A stretch of DNA of 64,000 nucleotides from HGW-17 sp938004375 (lineage in GTDB: Bacteria; Myxococcota_A; Polyangia; HGW-17), in NCBI GenBank assembly GCA_036802685.1, contig DAIRVS010000005.1, positions 7,881 to 71,880 on the forward strand, written 5' to 3'. The notes under the pieces are model-generated. The model saw only the letters and a list, made by a program, of their open reading frames with translations. It did not search any database and was not told the DNA's origin. The translations under genes and the position numbers were made by a program. Shown one piece after another: positions 44,461-53,182 of this stretch. Position 1 is the first letter of the stretch, and each line of letters opens with the position of its first letter.

Positions 44461-47400
44461 GACACCTTGCCCTGAGCCTGATCGCCTTCGCCTTTCCCCT
44501 GGTCCTGCCGGGCGCACTCCCGGCGCAGCAGCCCAAGCCCAAGCCGGCCGAGGCCGACATGACGCCCCCGAAGGCCCCCGCGCCCGAGCCCGTGGAGCGG
44601 CCCGAGGTCCAGAAAGAGATCGACCAGCTCCGCCGGGACTACAATTTATATAAGGAAGGAGTCGTCCGGTTCGCGGAGACGACGGATTATATGGTGAAGC
44701 GCATGAAGAGCAACGAGGAGATGTTCCTGCGCGCCCAGGTGGACCGCGACAGCCGCGCCGCCAAGGCCAAGGACATCGTCGAGCGCGCCAAGTTGCTCCA
44801 GTTGCTCGAGCAACGCCTGGTTCAATACGAAAAGAACCCCGACCCGACCTGGACCCCCGAGTTGCTCTGGCGCACGGCGGTCATCTATCAGGAGATCGCC
44901 GAGGAACTGAACACTTTTTACATCAACCAGGACGAGAAGACCGGCAAGGACGTCTACGAGGAAGAATACCAGCAGATCATGGCCAAGGCCCGCGAGCTGG
45001 CCAAGGGCACGGTGCGGCCGGCCGAGGCCGATCTGGGCATGGAGTTCTACCACAAGAAGGCCGAGGGCAATCTCCGCAAGCTCGTGGAGCAGTATCCGAA
45101 GTTCCGGGACATCGGCTCGGTGCTGCACCTGCTGGCCCGCATGTACGAGCGCCCGCCGTTCTCCCTCGACGACGAGGAGGGCGTCATGCCCGCCAAGCTC
45201 TCCATCGCGTCGGTCTGCGCCAACTGGGGGTTCTCCCCGTTCCGGGACAACCTCAAGGCCTTCCTCGTGAAGAAGGGCCTCGAGACCATGCCTCTCTCGG
45301 CGATGAACGAATACGAGAAGTGGACGATCTCCGATTTTCCCGCCCACCTGCCGTTCGATCCGTTCGCCTCCTGCCGGCCCATCCAGGGAAACGTGGAGTT
45401 TCTCGGCACCGCCTGGGCCACCCTGGGCAAGTATTTGTCCGCCTCCGATTACCGCCTGCAGTTCCTGGCCGCCGAGACCACCGACCAGGACAAGTTGTAC
45501 AACCTCGCCATGACCAAGTGGTACAGCTTGTCGGCCTACAAGCAGGCCCTGGGGCCCGAGTTCCGCACGCTCTCCACCCGGGGCTACGTGGTCTACTTCG
45601 CCGGCCTGATGATGTACCAGAACGAGACCAATCCGGCCCTGACGATGAAACTGCTGGATCTGGTCGTCGCTCTGGGCCAGAACCTGGACGAGAACAGTCC
45701 GCATGAAGCGGCCATAAAATATATTGGATTTTTGTTGCAGGAAGAAAAATTTGTCATGGGATCTGAGAGCGATCCCAACAAGGCCTTCAGTTGGACGGCG
45801 CCGTTCCCCGTCACCTGCCAGGACAAGTGTCCGGTCAAGAAACTGGTCGCCTTCTACAAGAACCGCGACGCCGAACCCCACGTGAAGCGCATCTGGAAGG
45901 GTGTGGCCGACTTCTTCATGGGGTTCGAGGAGAACAAGACCTACCAGCGGTCCGAGGCGGACTATGCCTTCGCCTACGAGTTGTACGATTACGTCTTCCG
46001 CAAGATGGACGTCGAGGGCGGCTGGCGCTACAACCCCGACAAACCCACGATTTTCTGGAACATGATCTCCTTGATCGAGATGCGCATCAAGGGGGTCGAG
46101 CGGGAGATCGGCGAGGTGAAGTCCGAGCGTGACAAGAACGTGCTGCGTGAGAGCCTGCGCACGTGGCAGGACAAGAAGCGCGAGTTGTACGAGTTCGCCG
46201 TGAACAAGGTGTTCACCAACGACGAGGTCCAGGAGTACCTGGCCTACCACCAGCGCTTCCTGGTCGAGAACCAGAAGAAGAACGTCCGCCTGCGCACCGT
46301 CTCCATCGACAAACTGCGGGAGGATCTCCTCGGCATCCGCACGTTCGCCCTCATCGACACGGGCCAGGCGATGATCAAGAAGGCGGCCCAGCTCGGGGAT
46401 GCCGCCAAGGCCGCCACGGGCGCCGAGAAGACCCAGTTGTCCAAGAAGGCCCTCGAGGAGTTCCAGAAGGTCGTGGCCTATTACCAGGGTATCATCCGCG
46501 ACTTCCCCAACTCCTCGCTGCAGTACGACGCCTCGTACATGATCCTGTTCGTCTACCGCGACTACATCATCGATCTCTCGGAGTCGGACGCCGCGCGCAA
46601 GGAGGCCATCATGGCGACCCTGGACTGGGGTCGCAAGGTGCGCGACTCCCATCTGGGCAGCAAGTACCAGAAGGAGAGCGCGGCCATCATCTACGAGGTC
46701 TACGACAAGAAACTGGACCTCAAGATCCCGCCGCCGCCTTTTGACATCAAGGAAGAGGAGAAGTTGATCAAGTACGCGGCGAAGGAGCTGGCCCCGGACT
46801 TCAAGAACTACGTTCAGGACGCCTTCGAATACATGAAGATCTACCCCAAAAGCGACAACGCACCGATCTTCATCAACAACATCGCCAACATCTACCTGCA
46901 CTACGAGCAGATCACCGAGGCCCGCAAGTACTATTGGCAGATCCTCGAGGCCTATTGCTCCCACTCCGTGGCGATCAACGCCTCGCAGATGCTCTTTCTC
47001 ACGTACAAGTTCCAGCAGGCCGAGCCCGGCACCGAGGCCACCTTCACGGCCGAGCGGGACGCCGCGATCAAGAAGCTCGAGAAGAACAAGTGCGGCGGCG
47101 ACAAGGAACACCGCGAGTTGATGTTCATGATCACCGCGCTGGAGTTCAAGGAGCTGGTCAAGAAGGCCGAGGTCGTGTTCGCCGAGGCCGAGAAGGCCAA
47201 GGCCGACGGCAAGAACGATCCCAAGAAGTGGCGCGAGGCGCTGCTCATGTTCCGCCAGCTCGAGGTCCAGATGAAGGACCGCCGGCCCGACGACAAGGAC
47301 GCCAACAAGCTCAAGGAGTTCGAGTCCAACCTCTTCGGTGTGTACTGGAAGATCTACACCTGCACCAAGGAGCTGGGGGACTATCCGGGGGCCATCGAGG

Positions 47401-49487
47401 TCCTGAACAAGAAGATCTACGAGGACGAGACCGGCAAGATGATGGCCAACGCCCACCAGGATGGCCTGAAGGAGTTCCTGATCTACGAGCTCGCCGAGGC
47501 GGCCACGAAGTTCTTCATGGAGGACCTGGCCATGAAGATGTGGCAGGAGCTGACGGTGGTCAAGCCGGGCGGCTGGCGCATCAAGAAAGAGAAGAAGATC
47601 GAGGTCAAGGACGAGAGCTCCTATCGCGTCCTCGCCGAGGAGCGGCTGTTCTGGATCTACAAGAACGGCGGACCCAAGTTGCACGGCAAGGCGCTGACCC
47701 AGGCGGACCGGCTGCTCGAGCTCTTCCGCAAGGCCAAGAAGATGTACAACAAGGAGTTCGAGGTCTCCGAGGCGGCCCTGCTCAAGGAGCTCGCCCAGAA
47801 AATGGGCGTCACCGAGGACGCCGCTCAGAACTACTACAGCGTCTCGAGCATCTGCGAGGGCGGCCGCTGCAAGGTCATGGTCTCCGACAAGGTCCTCTAT
47901 TACACCGACGTGGTCTTCAACATGGAGCAGGACCGGATCGCCCAGAAAGGCGACAACGAGGCCGCCTTCCGCGACATGCTCACCAAGATCGAGGCCTACG
48001 AGGCGTTCCTCGACGGCTACGTGCCGCTCGCCAAGGTCAAGACCAAGGAGAACGAGGGCATGTGGAAGGTCCGCATGGATCTCCTCTATCGCAAGGCCGG
48101 CCTGTGGGGGCAGATCCAGGCCGCGCTGGCCAAGAGCCCGGACAAGGCGAAGAAGGCGGGCGAGGAGTACGCGCGCCTCATCCAGGAGTACAACGATCTG
48201 TACGACCAGGGCACCAAGGCCGGCCTGGAGCCGGGCATCCACGTCATCAACCGCGGCAAGGCCATCGTGCAGTTCGCCGAGAGCAGCCTGGTGAAGACCT
48301 TCGAGAACCCCTTCAAGGAGAAGTCCACCACCGAGATCGACAACTTCGAGAAGATCAAGGTCGCCTATGATTTGTGGCAGAAGCAGCTTCAGGGCAAGGG
48401 CGAGGATCTGCAGAAGCGCGGGACCCAACTCCAGGAGGAACTGCAGAAAAAGCAGGCGGAGTGTCTCGCCGAGATTCAGGAGCTGCTCAACGCGCTGCAG
48501 AAGATCCAGCAGTATCAGGCGAACAACGCTTCCGTGCCCCCCAAGGAGTTGACCGCGGCGGTGAACACGTACCAGACGCTGAACAAGAAGTACCCCAACT
48601 TCATCAAGGATCTGCAGGCCCTCGGAGACGTGAACAAGGCGGTCACCAAGACCATCACCGAGCGCAAGGACATCGCCGCGCTGATCAAGGAACTGACGGC
48701 GCTCTCGGAGGCCGGCCAGAAGATGGGCCCCGAGAACATCAAGAAGTACATCAAGGAGCAGCTGCCGTTGGCCACCAAGGCCCTGGCCGCCGTCAAGAAG
48801 CGCTTCTCCGGCAAGAACATCCCCGAGATCGCCCAGAGCGAGACCATCCTGAAGGGCATCAAAGCCGACTCCACGGACATCAACGACATCGGCAAGCTCC
48901 TCCAGGTCATGAAGATCCTCGCCTGGCTGAGCGTGCTGCAGCCGGCCACCGACACGGTCACGTCCATGCTGCAGAACGGTCGTTCCATGGACAACCTGGC
49001 GCGCAACTACGACTTCTTCAAGAACTACAAGGGGTCCCTTCGCCAGCAGGTGGCGGTTCTCAAGGGGGAGCTGCTCGCCCTCAAGTTGCGGCTGCTCTAC
49101 CGCGGGATCAAGGCCTTCTCCGAGGCGCCGTTCACGAGCATGATCGCCCGGGAGGACCTGAAGAACCCCGCCGAGGTCGCCAAGTCGGGGTGCACGCAGA
49201 CCAAGGCCGACGAGTTGGAAGATTGCTACCTGGCCTACCGCCGGAAGACCTACTACGAAAGCACGTACCGCGTCACCCTCGATGGCCAGAGCCAGGACCT
49301 GGCGATCATCCCCCAGGACCGGCTCACCGACGAGTACAACCAGACCTTCACCGCGTTCTACGAACTGGTCGAGGCCGAGAAACTGTCCACCGCGAACATC
49401 GAGGAGGCCCTGGCCGAGTACCGGGACTTCACGAAGAAGAAGCTGCGCCGCTCGTATCAACCCGAGGTGGAGCCGCTGTCCCGCTAG
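44457..49487 (+). CDS. Giant TPR periplasmic protein (AgmU/GltD-like)
   Basis: 1676 aa, one of the largest proteins in the window. Signal peptide about 1-24 (LPGALPAQQ). A Pro/Lys linker is followed by helical repeats throughout; TPR-like pairs are seen near 440-480, 640-720 (YYQGIIRDFPNSSLQYDASYM) and 780-830 (FINNIANIYLHYEQITEARK). The last 350 residues are long Lys/Glu/Gln-rich helices. AgmU (GltD) of Myxococcus is a comparable TPR periplasmic protein that links inner-membrane motor parts to the outer membrane. ATG overlaps the previous stop. No frameshift is seen across 5 kb. Confidence 0.78.
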   Translation: MRHLALSLIAFAFPLVLPGALPAQQPKPKPAEADMTPPKAPAPEPVERPEVQKEIDQLRRDYNLYKEGVVRFAETTDYMVKRMKSNEEMFLRAQVDRDSRAAKAKDIVERAKLLQLLEQRLVQYEKNPDPTWTPELLWRTAVIYQEIAEELNTFYINQDEKTGKDVYEEEYQQIMAKARELAKGTVRPAEADLGMEFYHKKAEGNLRKLVEQYPKFRDIGSVLHLLARMYERPPFSLDDEEGVMPAKLSIASVCANWGFSPFRDNLKAFLVKKGLETMPLSAMNEYEKWTISDFPAHLPFDPFASCRPIQGNVEFLGTAWATLGKYLSASDYRLQFLAAETTDQDKLYNLAMTKWYSLSAYKQALGPEFRTLSTRGYVVYFAGLMMYQNETNPALTMKLLDLVVALGQNLDENSPHEAAIKYIGFLLQEEKFVMGSESDPNKAFSWTAPFPVTCQDKCPVKKLVAFYKNRDAEPHVKRIWKGVADFFMGFEENKTYQRSEADYAFAYELYDYVFRKMDVEGGWRYNPDKPTIFWNMISLIEMRIKGVEREIGEVKSERDKNVLRESLRTWQDKKRELYEFAVNKVFTNDEVQEYLAYHQRFLVENQKKNVRLRTVSIDKLREDLLGIRTFALIDTGQAMIKKAAQLGDAAKAATGAEKTQLSKKALEEFQKVVAYYQGIIRDFPNSSLQYDASYMILFVYRDYIIDLSESDAARKEAIMATLDWGRKVRDSHLGSKYQKESAAIIYEVYDKKLDLKIPPPPFDIKEEEKLIKYAAKELAPDFKNYVQDAFEYMKIYPKSDNAPIFINNIANIYLHYEQITEARKYYWQILEAYCSHSVAINASQMLFLTYKFQQAEPGTEATFTAERDAAIKKLEKNKCGGDKEHRELMFMITALEFKELVKKAEVVFAEAEKAKADGKNDPKKWREALLMFRQLEVQMKDRRPDDKDANKLKEFESNLFGVYWKIYTCTKELGDYPGAIEVLNKKIYEDETGKMMANAHQDGLKEFLIYELAEAATKFFMEDLAMKMWQELTVVKPGGWRIKKEKKIEVKDESSYRVLAEERLFWIYKNGGPKLHGKALTQADRLLELFRKAKKMYNKEFEVSEAALLKELAQKMGVTEDAAQNYYSVSSICEGGRCKVMVSDKVLYYTDVVFNMEQDRIAQKGDNEAAFRDMLTKIEAYEAFLDGYVPLAKVKTKENEGMWKVRMDLLYRKAGLWGQIQAALAKSPDKAKKAGEEYARLIQEYNDLYDQGTKAGLEPGIHVINRGKAIVQFAESSLVKTFENPFKEKSTTEIDNFEKIKVAYDLWQKQLQGKGEDLQKRGTQLQEELQKKQAECLAEIQELLNALQKIQQYQANNASVPPKELTAAVNTYQTLNKKYPNFIKDLQALGDVNKAVTKTITERKDIAALIKELTALSEAGQKMGPENIKKYIKEQLPLATKALAAVKKRFSGKNIPEIAQSETILKGIKADSTDINDIGKLLQVMKILAWLSVLQPATDTVTSMLQNGRSMDNLARNYDFFKNYKGSLRQQVAVLKGELLALKLRLLYRGIKAFSEAPFTSMIAREDLKNPAEVAKSGCTQTKADELEDCYLAYRRKTYYESTYRVTLDGQSQDLAIIPQDRLTDEYNQTFTAFYELVEAEKLSTANIEEALAEYRDFTKKKLRRSYQPEVEPLSR

Positions 49488-49504
49488 CGAAGAGAGGTTC
49501 GATC

Positions 49505-50668
49505 ATGAAGTGCTCCTCGAGGACGTTGCGTTTGGCCGTGACCCTGCTGTGGATCGTGTTGTCCATGGCGCTGGTCGCGGGCTGTTCGAAGAAGAAGAAG
49601 ACCACCACCGCCACGAAGGATCCGGCCGCCGACAAGAAGGAGGCGTCCGCCTCGAAAGACGAGGCGGACAGCAAGGGCCAGGACACGAGCCCGGACACCA
49701 CGCCCGACGGGGCCAAGGATGGCGACACGAGTCCCGACGCCACATCGGACACCCCGGCGGCGGACCCGAAGACCGACGCGGACGGGAAGCCGACGGATCC
49801 GAAGACCGATGCCCCCGCCCCGCCCCCCAAGGAGCAGTCCGAGGCCGAGAAGCTGCGGGGCAAGGTGCTCCAGGCGGAGCAGCTCGCGGCGAAGAAGACC
49901 GACGAGGCCTACAAGGAGGCGCTGGCGCTGATCACCGAGATCCTCAAGCAGGACTTCGCCAACTTCGATGCGCTCCTGGTGATGGCGACGATCCACTATC
50001 AGCAGGAGAACCTCGAGAAGATGCGCTCGGTGCTGGACTACATCCTGGGTCTGCACAAGAAGAACAACCCGCCCACCGAGCCCGGGCCGCAGTGGCAGTA
50101 CATGATGGGCAAGTATTATCTCTTCCTCGCCGACAACGCCGAGACCAAGGGCATGAACATCAGCGCGATTTCTTATCGCAGCCAGGCCGAGAAGTACTTC
50201 GGCCATCCCAGCGCGGCCAGCCACCCCGAGGCGCAGTTCGCCCTGGGCGTGCTGCTGCTCGAGCGCGGCGAGCTCGATCTGGCCATCCCCGCCCTCGAGA
50301 AGGCCGAACGCCTCGGAGCCGGGAACGTGCTCAAGAAGGAGTGGCGGCTGCCGCTGAACCTGGGCGCGGCCTATCTAATGCAAAAGAAGGCCGACGCCGC
50401 CCTGACCAAGTTCGAATACGCGCTGACCCTCAACAAGAGCTGCGAGCGGTGCCACTACAACCTGGCGCTGCTCTTCGTCAGCGTCGAGGAGTTCCCGCAG
50501 GTGGGCAAGTACACCGACAAAGAGCGCGCCGACAAGGTCCTCCTGCACGCCAAGGCCTACAACGAGTTCCTGAAGAAGAAGAAAAACGTGGACCGCGCGC
50601 TGCAGATCCGCATCGACGCGTGGCTCGAACTGGCCAGGGAGCGCCAGGCCGCGAAAGGATCCAAGTAA
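49505..50668 (+). CDS. TPR lipoprotein (AglT/GltE-like)
   Basis: 387 aa from ATG 49505, with GAGAGG upstream. Signal with lipobox VAGC, then KKKK and a long Asp/Thr/Pro linker (to about 115), then a TPR domain with repeats such as AQFALGVLLLERGELDLAIPALEKA (shown in part), LNLGAAYLMQKKADAALTKF and CHYNLALLFVSVEEF. An outer-membrane TPR lipoprotein following an AgmU-type protein is the place of AglT (GltE). The stop overlaps the next gene's ATG (TAATG), so they are coupled. Confidence 0.78.
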   Translation: MKCSSRTLRLAVTLLWIVLSMALVAGCSKKKKTTTATKDPAADKKEASASKDEADSKGQDTSPDTTPDGAKDGDTSPDATSDTPAADPKTDADGKPTDPKTDAPAPPPKEQSEAEKLRGKVLQAEQLAAKKTDEAYKEALALITEILKQDFANFDALLVMATIHYQQENLEKMRSVLDYILGLHKKNNPPTEPGPQWQYMMGKYYLFLADNAETKGMNISAISYRSQAEKYFGHPSAASHPEAQFALGVLLLERGELDLAIPALEKAERLGAGNVLKKEWRLPLNLGAAYLMQKKADAALTKFEYALTLNKSCERCHYNLALLFVSVEEFPQVGKYTDKERADKVLLHAKAYNEFLKKKKNVDRALQIRIDAWLELARERQAAKGSK

Positions 50669-50916
50669 TGAGAATCATTCATCTTTTTCCATTGGTTGTC
50701 CTCGCCTGCGCGTGGCTCGCCCCCGTCCCCGCCCAGGGACAGGATCCCAAGACCGGCGGTGGAGATGTCCTCGAGGTCCAGATCCCGCGTCCGAAGTTCG
50801 AGATCTTCAAGGCCTGGGAGTATGGCGGCTTCTGGCGCTGGGATGAAAAAGATCCTCGTTTTTACCGGGATTTCCTGAAGAAGATCCACGATTCCCTCGC
50901 CACGGGGCCTTTCTGA
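50668..50916 (+). CDS. Small exported protein, 82 aa, next to the motor genes
   Basis: Signal peptide about 1-24 (MRIIHLFPLVVLACAWL..AQGQ), then a basic, aromatic-rich mature part of about 58 residues (FEIFKAWEYGGFWRWDEKDP, RFYRDFLKKIHDSL). The start overlaps the stop of the TPR lipoprotein, which supports the gene strongly. Like the 82-aa protein at 6567-6815, it sits in a Glt-like locus, though sequence similarity between the two is weak at best. Function unknown; a small periplasmic partner of the motor is a reasonable guess. Confidence 0.75.
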   Translation: MRIIHLFPLVVLACAWLAPVPAQGQDPKTGGGDVLEVQIPRPKFEIFKAWEYGGFWRWDEKDPRFYRDFLKKIHDSLATGPF

Positions 50917-51016
50917 TCAAATGCGCAGATTTTCCTTTCCCAAGAGGATTGAAATACGTTATAAATGCGAGCGCCCGGAGGTTGGGGTCCGGACGTTTTT
51001 GAGGAACAGCTGAAAT

Positions 51017-51046
51017 TTGATTGCTTTTTTCGAAAGGTTTTAATAG
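51017..51046 (+). promoter_or_regulatory. Candidate promoter of the motor genes
   Basis: TTGATT (51017-51022), an 18-base spacer and TAATAG (51041-51046), about 50 bases before the TolQ-like gene in an A/T-rich 179-bp gap. It would give the motor genes separate control from the TPR operon. Confidence 0.45.
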
Positions 51047-51095
51047 GTTCGTCTCACTTTAACCGGGCTTGAGTGCCCTACCGGAGGATACGGAA

Positions 51096-51731
51096 ATGAG
51101 TGGTCTTGCAAAGGCATTTGTTGACGGCGGCGAGTTCATGTATGTCATTCTGTTTGCGTCGGCATTTGGTATCGCCATCATCATCGAGCGGTCCATCTTC
51201 CTTCTGTTCCGCTACAACATCAACGCGGAAGCCTTCATGAGCCAGGTCATGCAGCTCGTCGGGTCGAACAACATCGACCAGGCGATCAAGCTCTGCAACG
51301 CCGCCCCCACGGCCGCGCTGCCCCGCGTCATCAAGGCCGGCCTCACCAAGTACGGTGACGGCGCCGCCGCCGTGTCCGCCGCGATCGAGGAAGCCAAGCT
51401 CGAGATCGCCCCCGAGGTCACCCGCCGCACCCCGGCCCTGCAGGGCGTCGCCAACATCGCGACCCTGGTCGGTCTGCTCGGAACCATCATGGGCATGATT
51501 CAGGCGTTCGACGCCCTCGGCACGGCCACCCCCGAAAACCGCTCCGCGGTTCTGTCGCACGGCATCGCCGTCGCCATGAACACCACGGCCTTCGGTCTGA
51601 TCGTCGCGGTGCCCTGCCTGACCGCGCACCTGCTGCTGACGGGCTTCACCAAGAAGATCATCGACGACGTGGAACTGTACTCCACGAAGCTGGACAACCT
51701 GCTGTCCCGGCGCCTGACCCGCGCCCGCTAG
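51096..51731 (+). CDS. MotA/TolQ/ExbB-type proton-channel subunit (AglR-like)
   Basis: 211 aa from ATG 51096 with GGAGG eight bases upstream. Three membrane helices (about 14-36, 119-142, 160-184). The second and third hold NIATLVGLLGTIMGMIQAF and IAVAMNTTAFGLIVAVPCL, matching the TolQ/ExbB signature with the polar Thr residues of the ion path. It should form the stator ring that powers the TonB-like arms with the proton gradient. Position before two TolR-type genes is the AglR-AglQ-AglS layout of Myxococcus gliding motors. Confidence 0.9.
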   Translation: MSGLAKAFVDGGEFMYVILFASAFGIAIIIERSIFLLFRYNINAEAFMSQVMQLVGSNNIDQAIKLCNAAPTAALPRVIKAGLTKYGDGAAAVSAAIEEAKLEIAPEVTRRTPALQGVANIATLVGLLGTIMGMIQAFDALGTATPENRSAVLSHGIAVAMNTTAFGLIVAVPCLTAHLLLTGFTKKIIDDVELYSTKLDNLLSRRLTRAR

Positions 51732-51835
51732 TGGGGGTTTCCAGTCGTTCGTCCACCGGCTGGCGACCCAATAGGGTCGCTTGACCGTCGGATGATAACG
51801 GGTTCGATGAACCGCAAGGATCGAGGAGTCCTGTC

Positions 51836-52495
51836 ATGGCAAGAAAGAAGATGGCTGTTGACGAAAGTTTGCGAGATCTGGACTTGATGCCGATCATGAA
51901 TCTGCTCTGCCTGCTGATTCCCTTCTTGCTGCTGAGCGCCCAATTCATTCAGATCGGTATCGTCCTGGTCGACACGCCCCGCCAGTCGAGGAATCAGACC
52001 CAGAAGAAAGATGACACGCAGAAGGTCCTGGGCCTGACAATCAACATCAAGCAGGACGGCTACGACATCACCACCAAGAGTGGCGGTTCGGCCTGCCCGC
52101 AGCGCGCGGCCTCCAACCAGGTCTGCATCCCGGTCACCCATGCCGGCGGCAAGAAGGTCTACAACGCCGTGGCCCTGCGCAAGTTCCTGTACGACAAGTT
52201 CTACAAGCCCCATTACAAGAACAACACGCTCGACGCGAGCAAGGATGCGGCCAAGCCGGCCGGCTCCTTCTCCGACTGGGGCAAGGTCACGATCGTCCCC
52301 GAGGACACCATCCTGTACGAGACGGTCATCGAGACCCTCGACGCGACGCGTGAGCTTCCGCCCGAGGCCAAGAACGAGATCCAGGACGTCAAGGGCGGCA
52401 CACTCGCCTGTGTCTTCAAGAAGAAGCCCGGCGACAAGGAATGGCAGCTCGAAGGCAATTGCATGTTCCCCCTCGTGGCAGTGGGTCGTCTCTAA
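51836..52495 (+). CDS. TolR/ExbD-type motor subunit with Asn in place of the key Asp
   Basis: 219 aa. One membrane helix near the N-terminus (LMPIMNLLCLLIPFLLLS, about 17-35), then a periplasmic domain with four cysteines (ACPQRA, VCIPV, LACVF, GNCMF). In TolR/ExbD/AglQ the helix carries a proton-binding Asp after the Pro; here the aligned residue is Asn22 (PIMN). GAGG lies upstream of the ATG. The next gene encodes a second family member that keeps Asp. The two probably form a mixed rotor/stator pair. The periplasmic part is longer than ordinary ExbD. Confidence 0.82.
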   Translation: MARKKMAVDESLRDLDLMPIMNLLCLLIPFLLLSAQFIQIGIVLVDTPRQSRNQTQKKDDTQKVLGLTINIKQDGYDITTKSGGSACPQRAASNQVCIPVTHAGGKKVYNAVALRKFLYDKFYKPHYKNNTLDASKDAAKPAGSFSDWGKVTIVPEDTILYETVIETLDATRELPPEAKNEIQDVKGGTLACVFKKKPGDKEWQLEGNCMFPLVAVGRL

Positions 52496-52507
52496 AGGAG
52501 TGCGCAC

Positions 52508-53062
52508 ATGGTTGATGTGAAAACCAACGAACAGTTGCTGGAAGACGAACTTCCGCCGAAAAAGAAAAAGGGCCCATGGACTCCGGGCGACAACCCGTTG
52601 ACCATCACCTCCCTCATGGACGCGCTCACCATCATCCTGATCTTCCTGCTCAAGAGCTACGGGTCCGACCCGATGCAGGTCCCGCAGAAGAAGAACGAAC
52701 TGATGGTTCCGAAGTCCGACACCATGAGCAACATGGTCGAGTGCGTCGACATCCAGATCTCCCGCACCACCATCGTGGTCAAGGGTAAAAAGGTCGTCGT
52801 CGTGACCAATGGTACGGTGTCCTCCTCCGACACCCCCGACGGCTTCACGATCAAGGCCCTCAAGGACTCCCTGGATGAGATCGCCCGCAAGGAGATCGAG
52901 GACAAGGGTGGTCAGACGACCATCCAGAACTTCCAGGGTGAGGCCTTCATCGCCGCGGACACGAGCATCCCCTGGAAGCTGGTGAACCAGGTCATGATGA
53001 CCTGCACTCGCGCCAAGTACACGCGGTTCAGTTTCGCCGTCGTCAAGACCCGCGGCGGCTGA
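52508..53062 (+). CDS. TolR/ExbD-type motor subunit with conserved Asp (AglS/AglQ-like)
   Basis: 184 aa. A basic N-terminal tail (PPKKKKGPW) leads into the membrane helix LTITSLMDALTIILIFLL, with Asp38 at the position of the proton-binding residue of TolR/ExbD. The periplasmic domain follows (VECVDIQISRTTIVVKGKKV) with the usual ExbD beta-alpha form. It starts 12 bp after the previous stop behind AAAGGAG, so the motor genes form one unit. This copy should be able to carry protons. Confidence 0.88.
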   Translation: MVDVKTNEQLLEDELPPKKKKGPWTPGDNPLTITSLMDALTIILIFLLKSYGSDPMQVPQKKNELMVPKSDTMSNMVECVDIQISRTTIVVKGKKVVVVTNGTVSSSDTPDGFTIKALKDSLDEIARKEIEDKGGQTTIQNFQGEAFIAADTSIPWKLVNQVMMTCTRAKYTRFSFAVVKTRGG

Positions 53063-53133
53063 TCCGTCGTCCCGTCCTTCGATCCGTCCGCCCTCCACTT
53101 CCATTACAAACAGAAAGATCGCCCGCGATCAGG

Positions 53134-53168
53134 TTCGATTTCGATTTCGATTTCGATTTCGATTTCGA
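53134..53168. repeat. Hexanucleotide repeat (TTCGAT)n
   Basis: Nearly six units of TTCGAT between the convergent ends of the motor operon and recR. Same unit (reverse complement ATCGAA) as the repeats at 24606-24654 and 61451-61477. Noncoding; no clear terminator is seen in the same gap. Confidence 0.85.
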
Positions 53169-53182
53169 CTGGGACTCTAGGG

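Noticed and set aside
44646..49460. Minus-strand open frame of 1604 codons across the giant TPR gene
   Set aside because: Shadow of the plus-strand gene, which has a signal peptide, TPR pairs and an overlapping start with the gene before it.
53134..53168. Glu-Ile or Phe-Asp repeat protein coded by the hexanucleotide repeats
   Set aside because: The short frames over the repeats at the three sites lack ribosome sites and conserved neighbours and end at random; the repeats are noncoding there.
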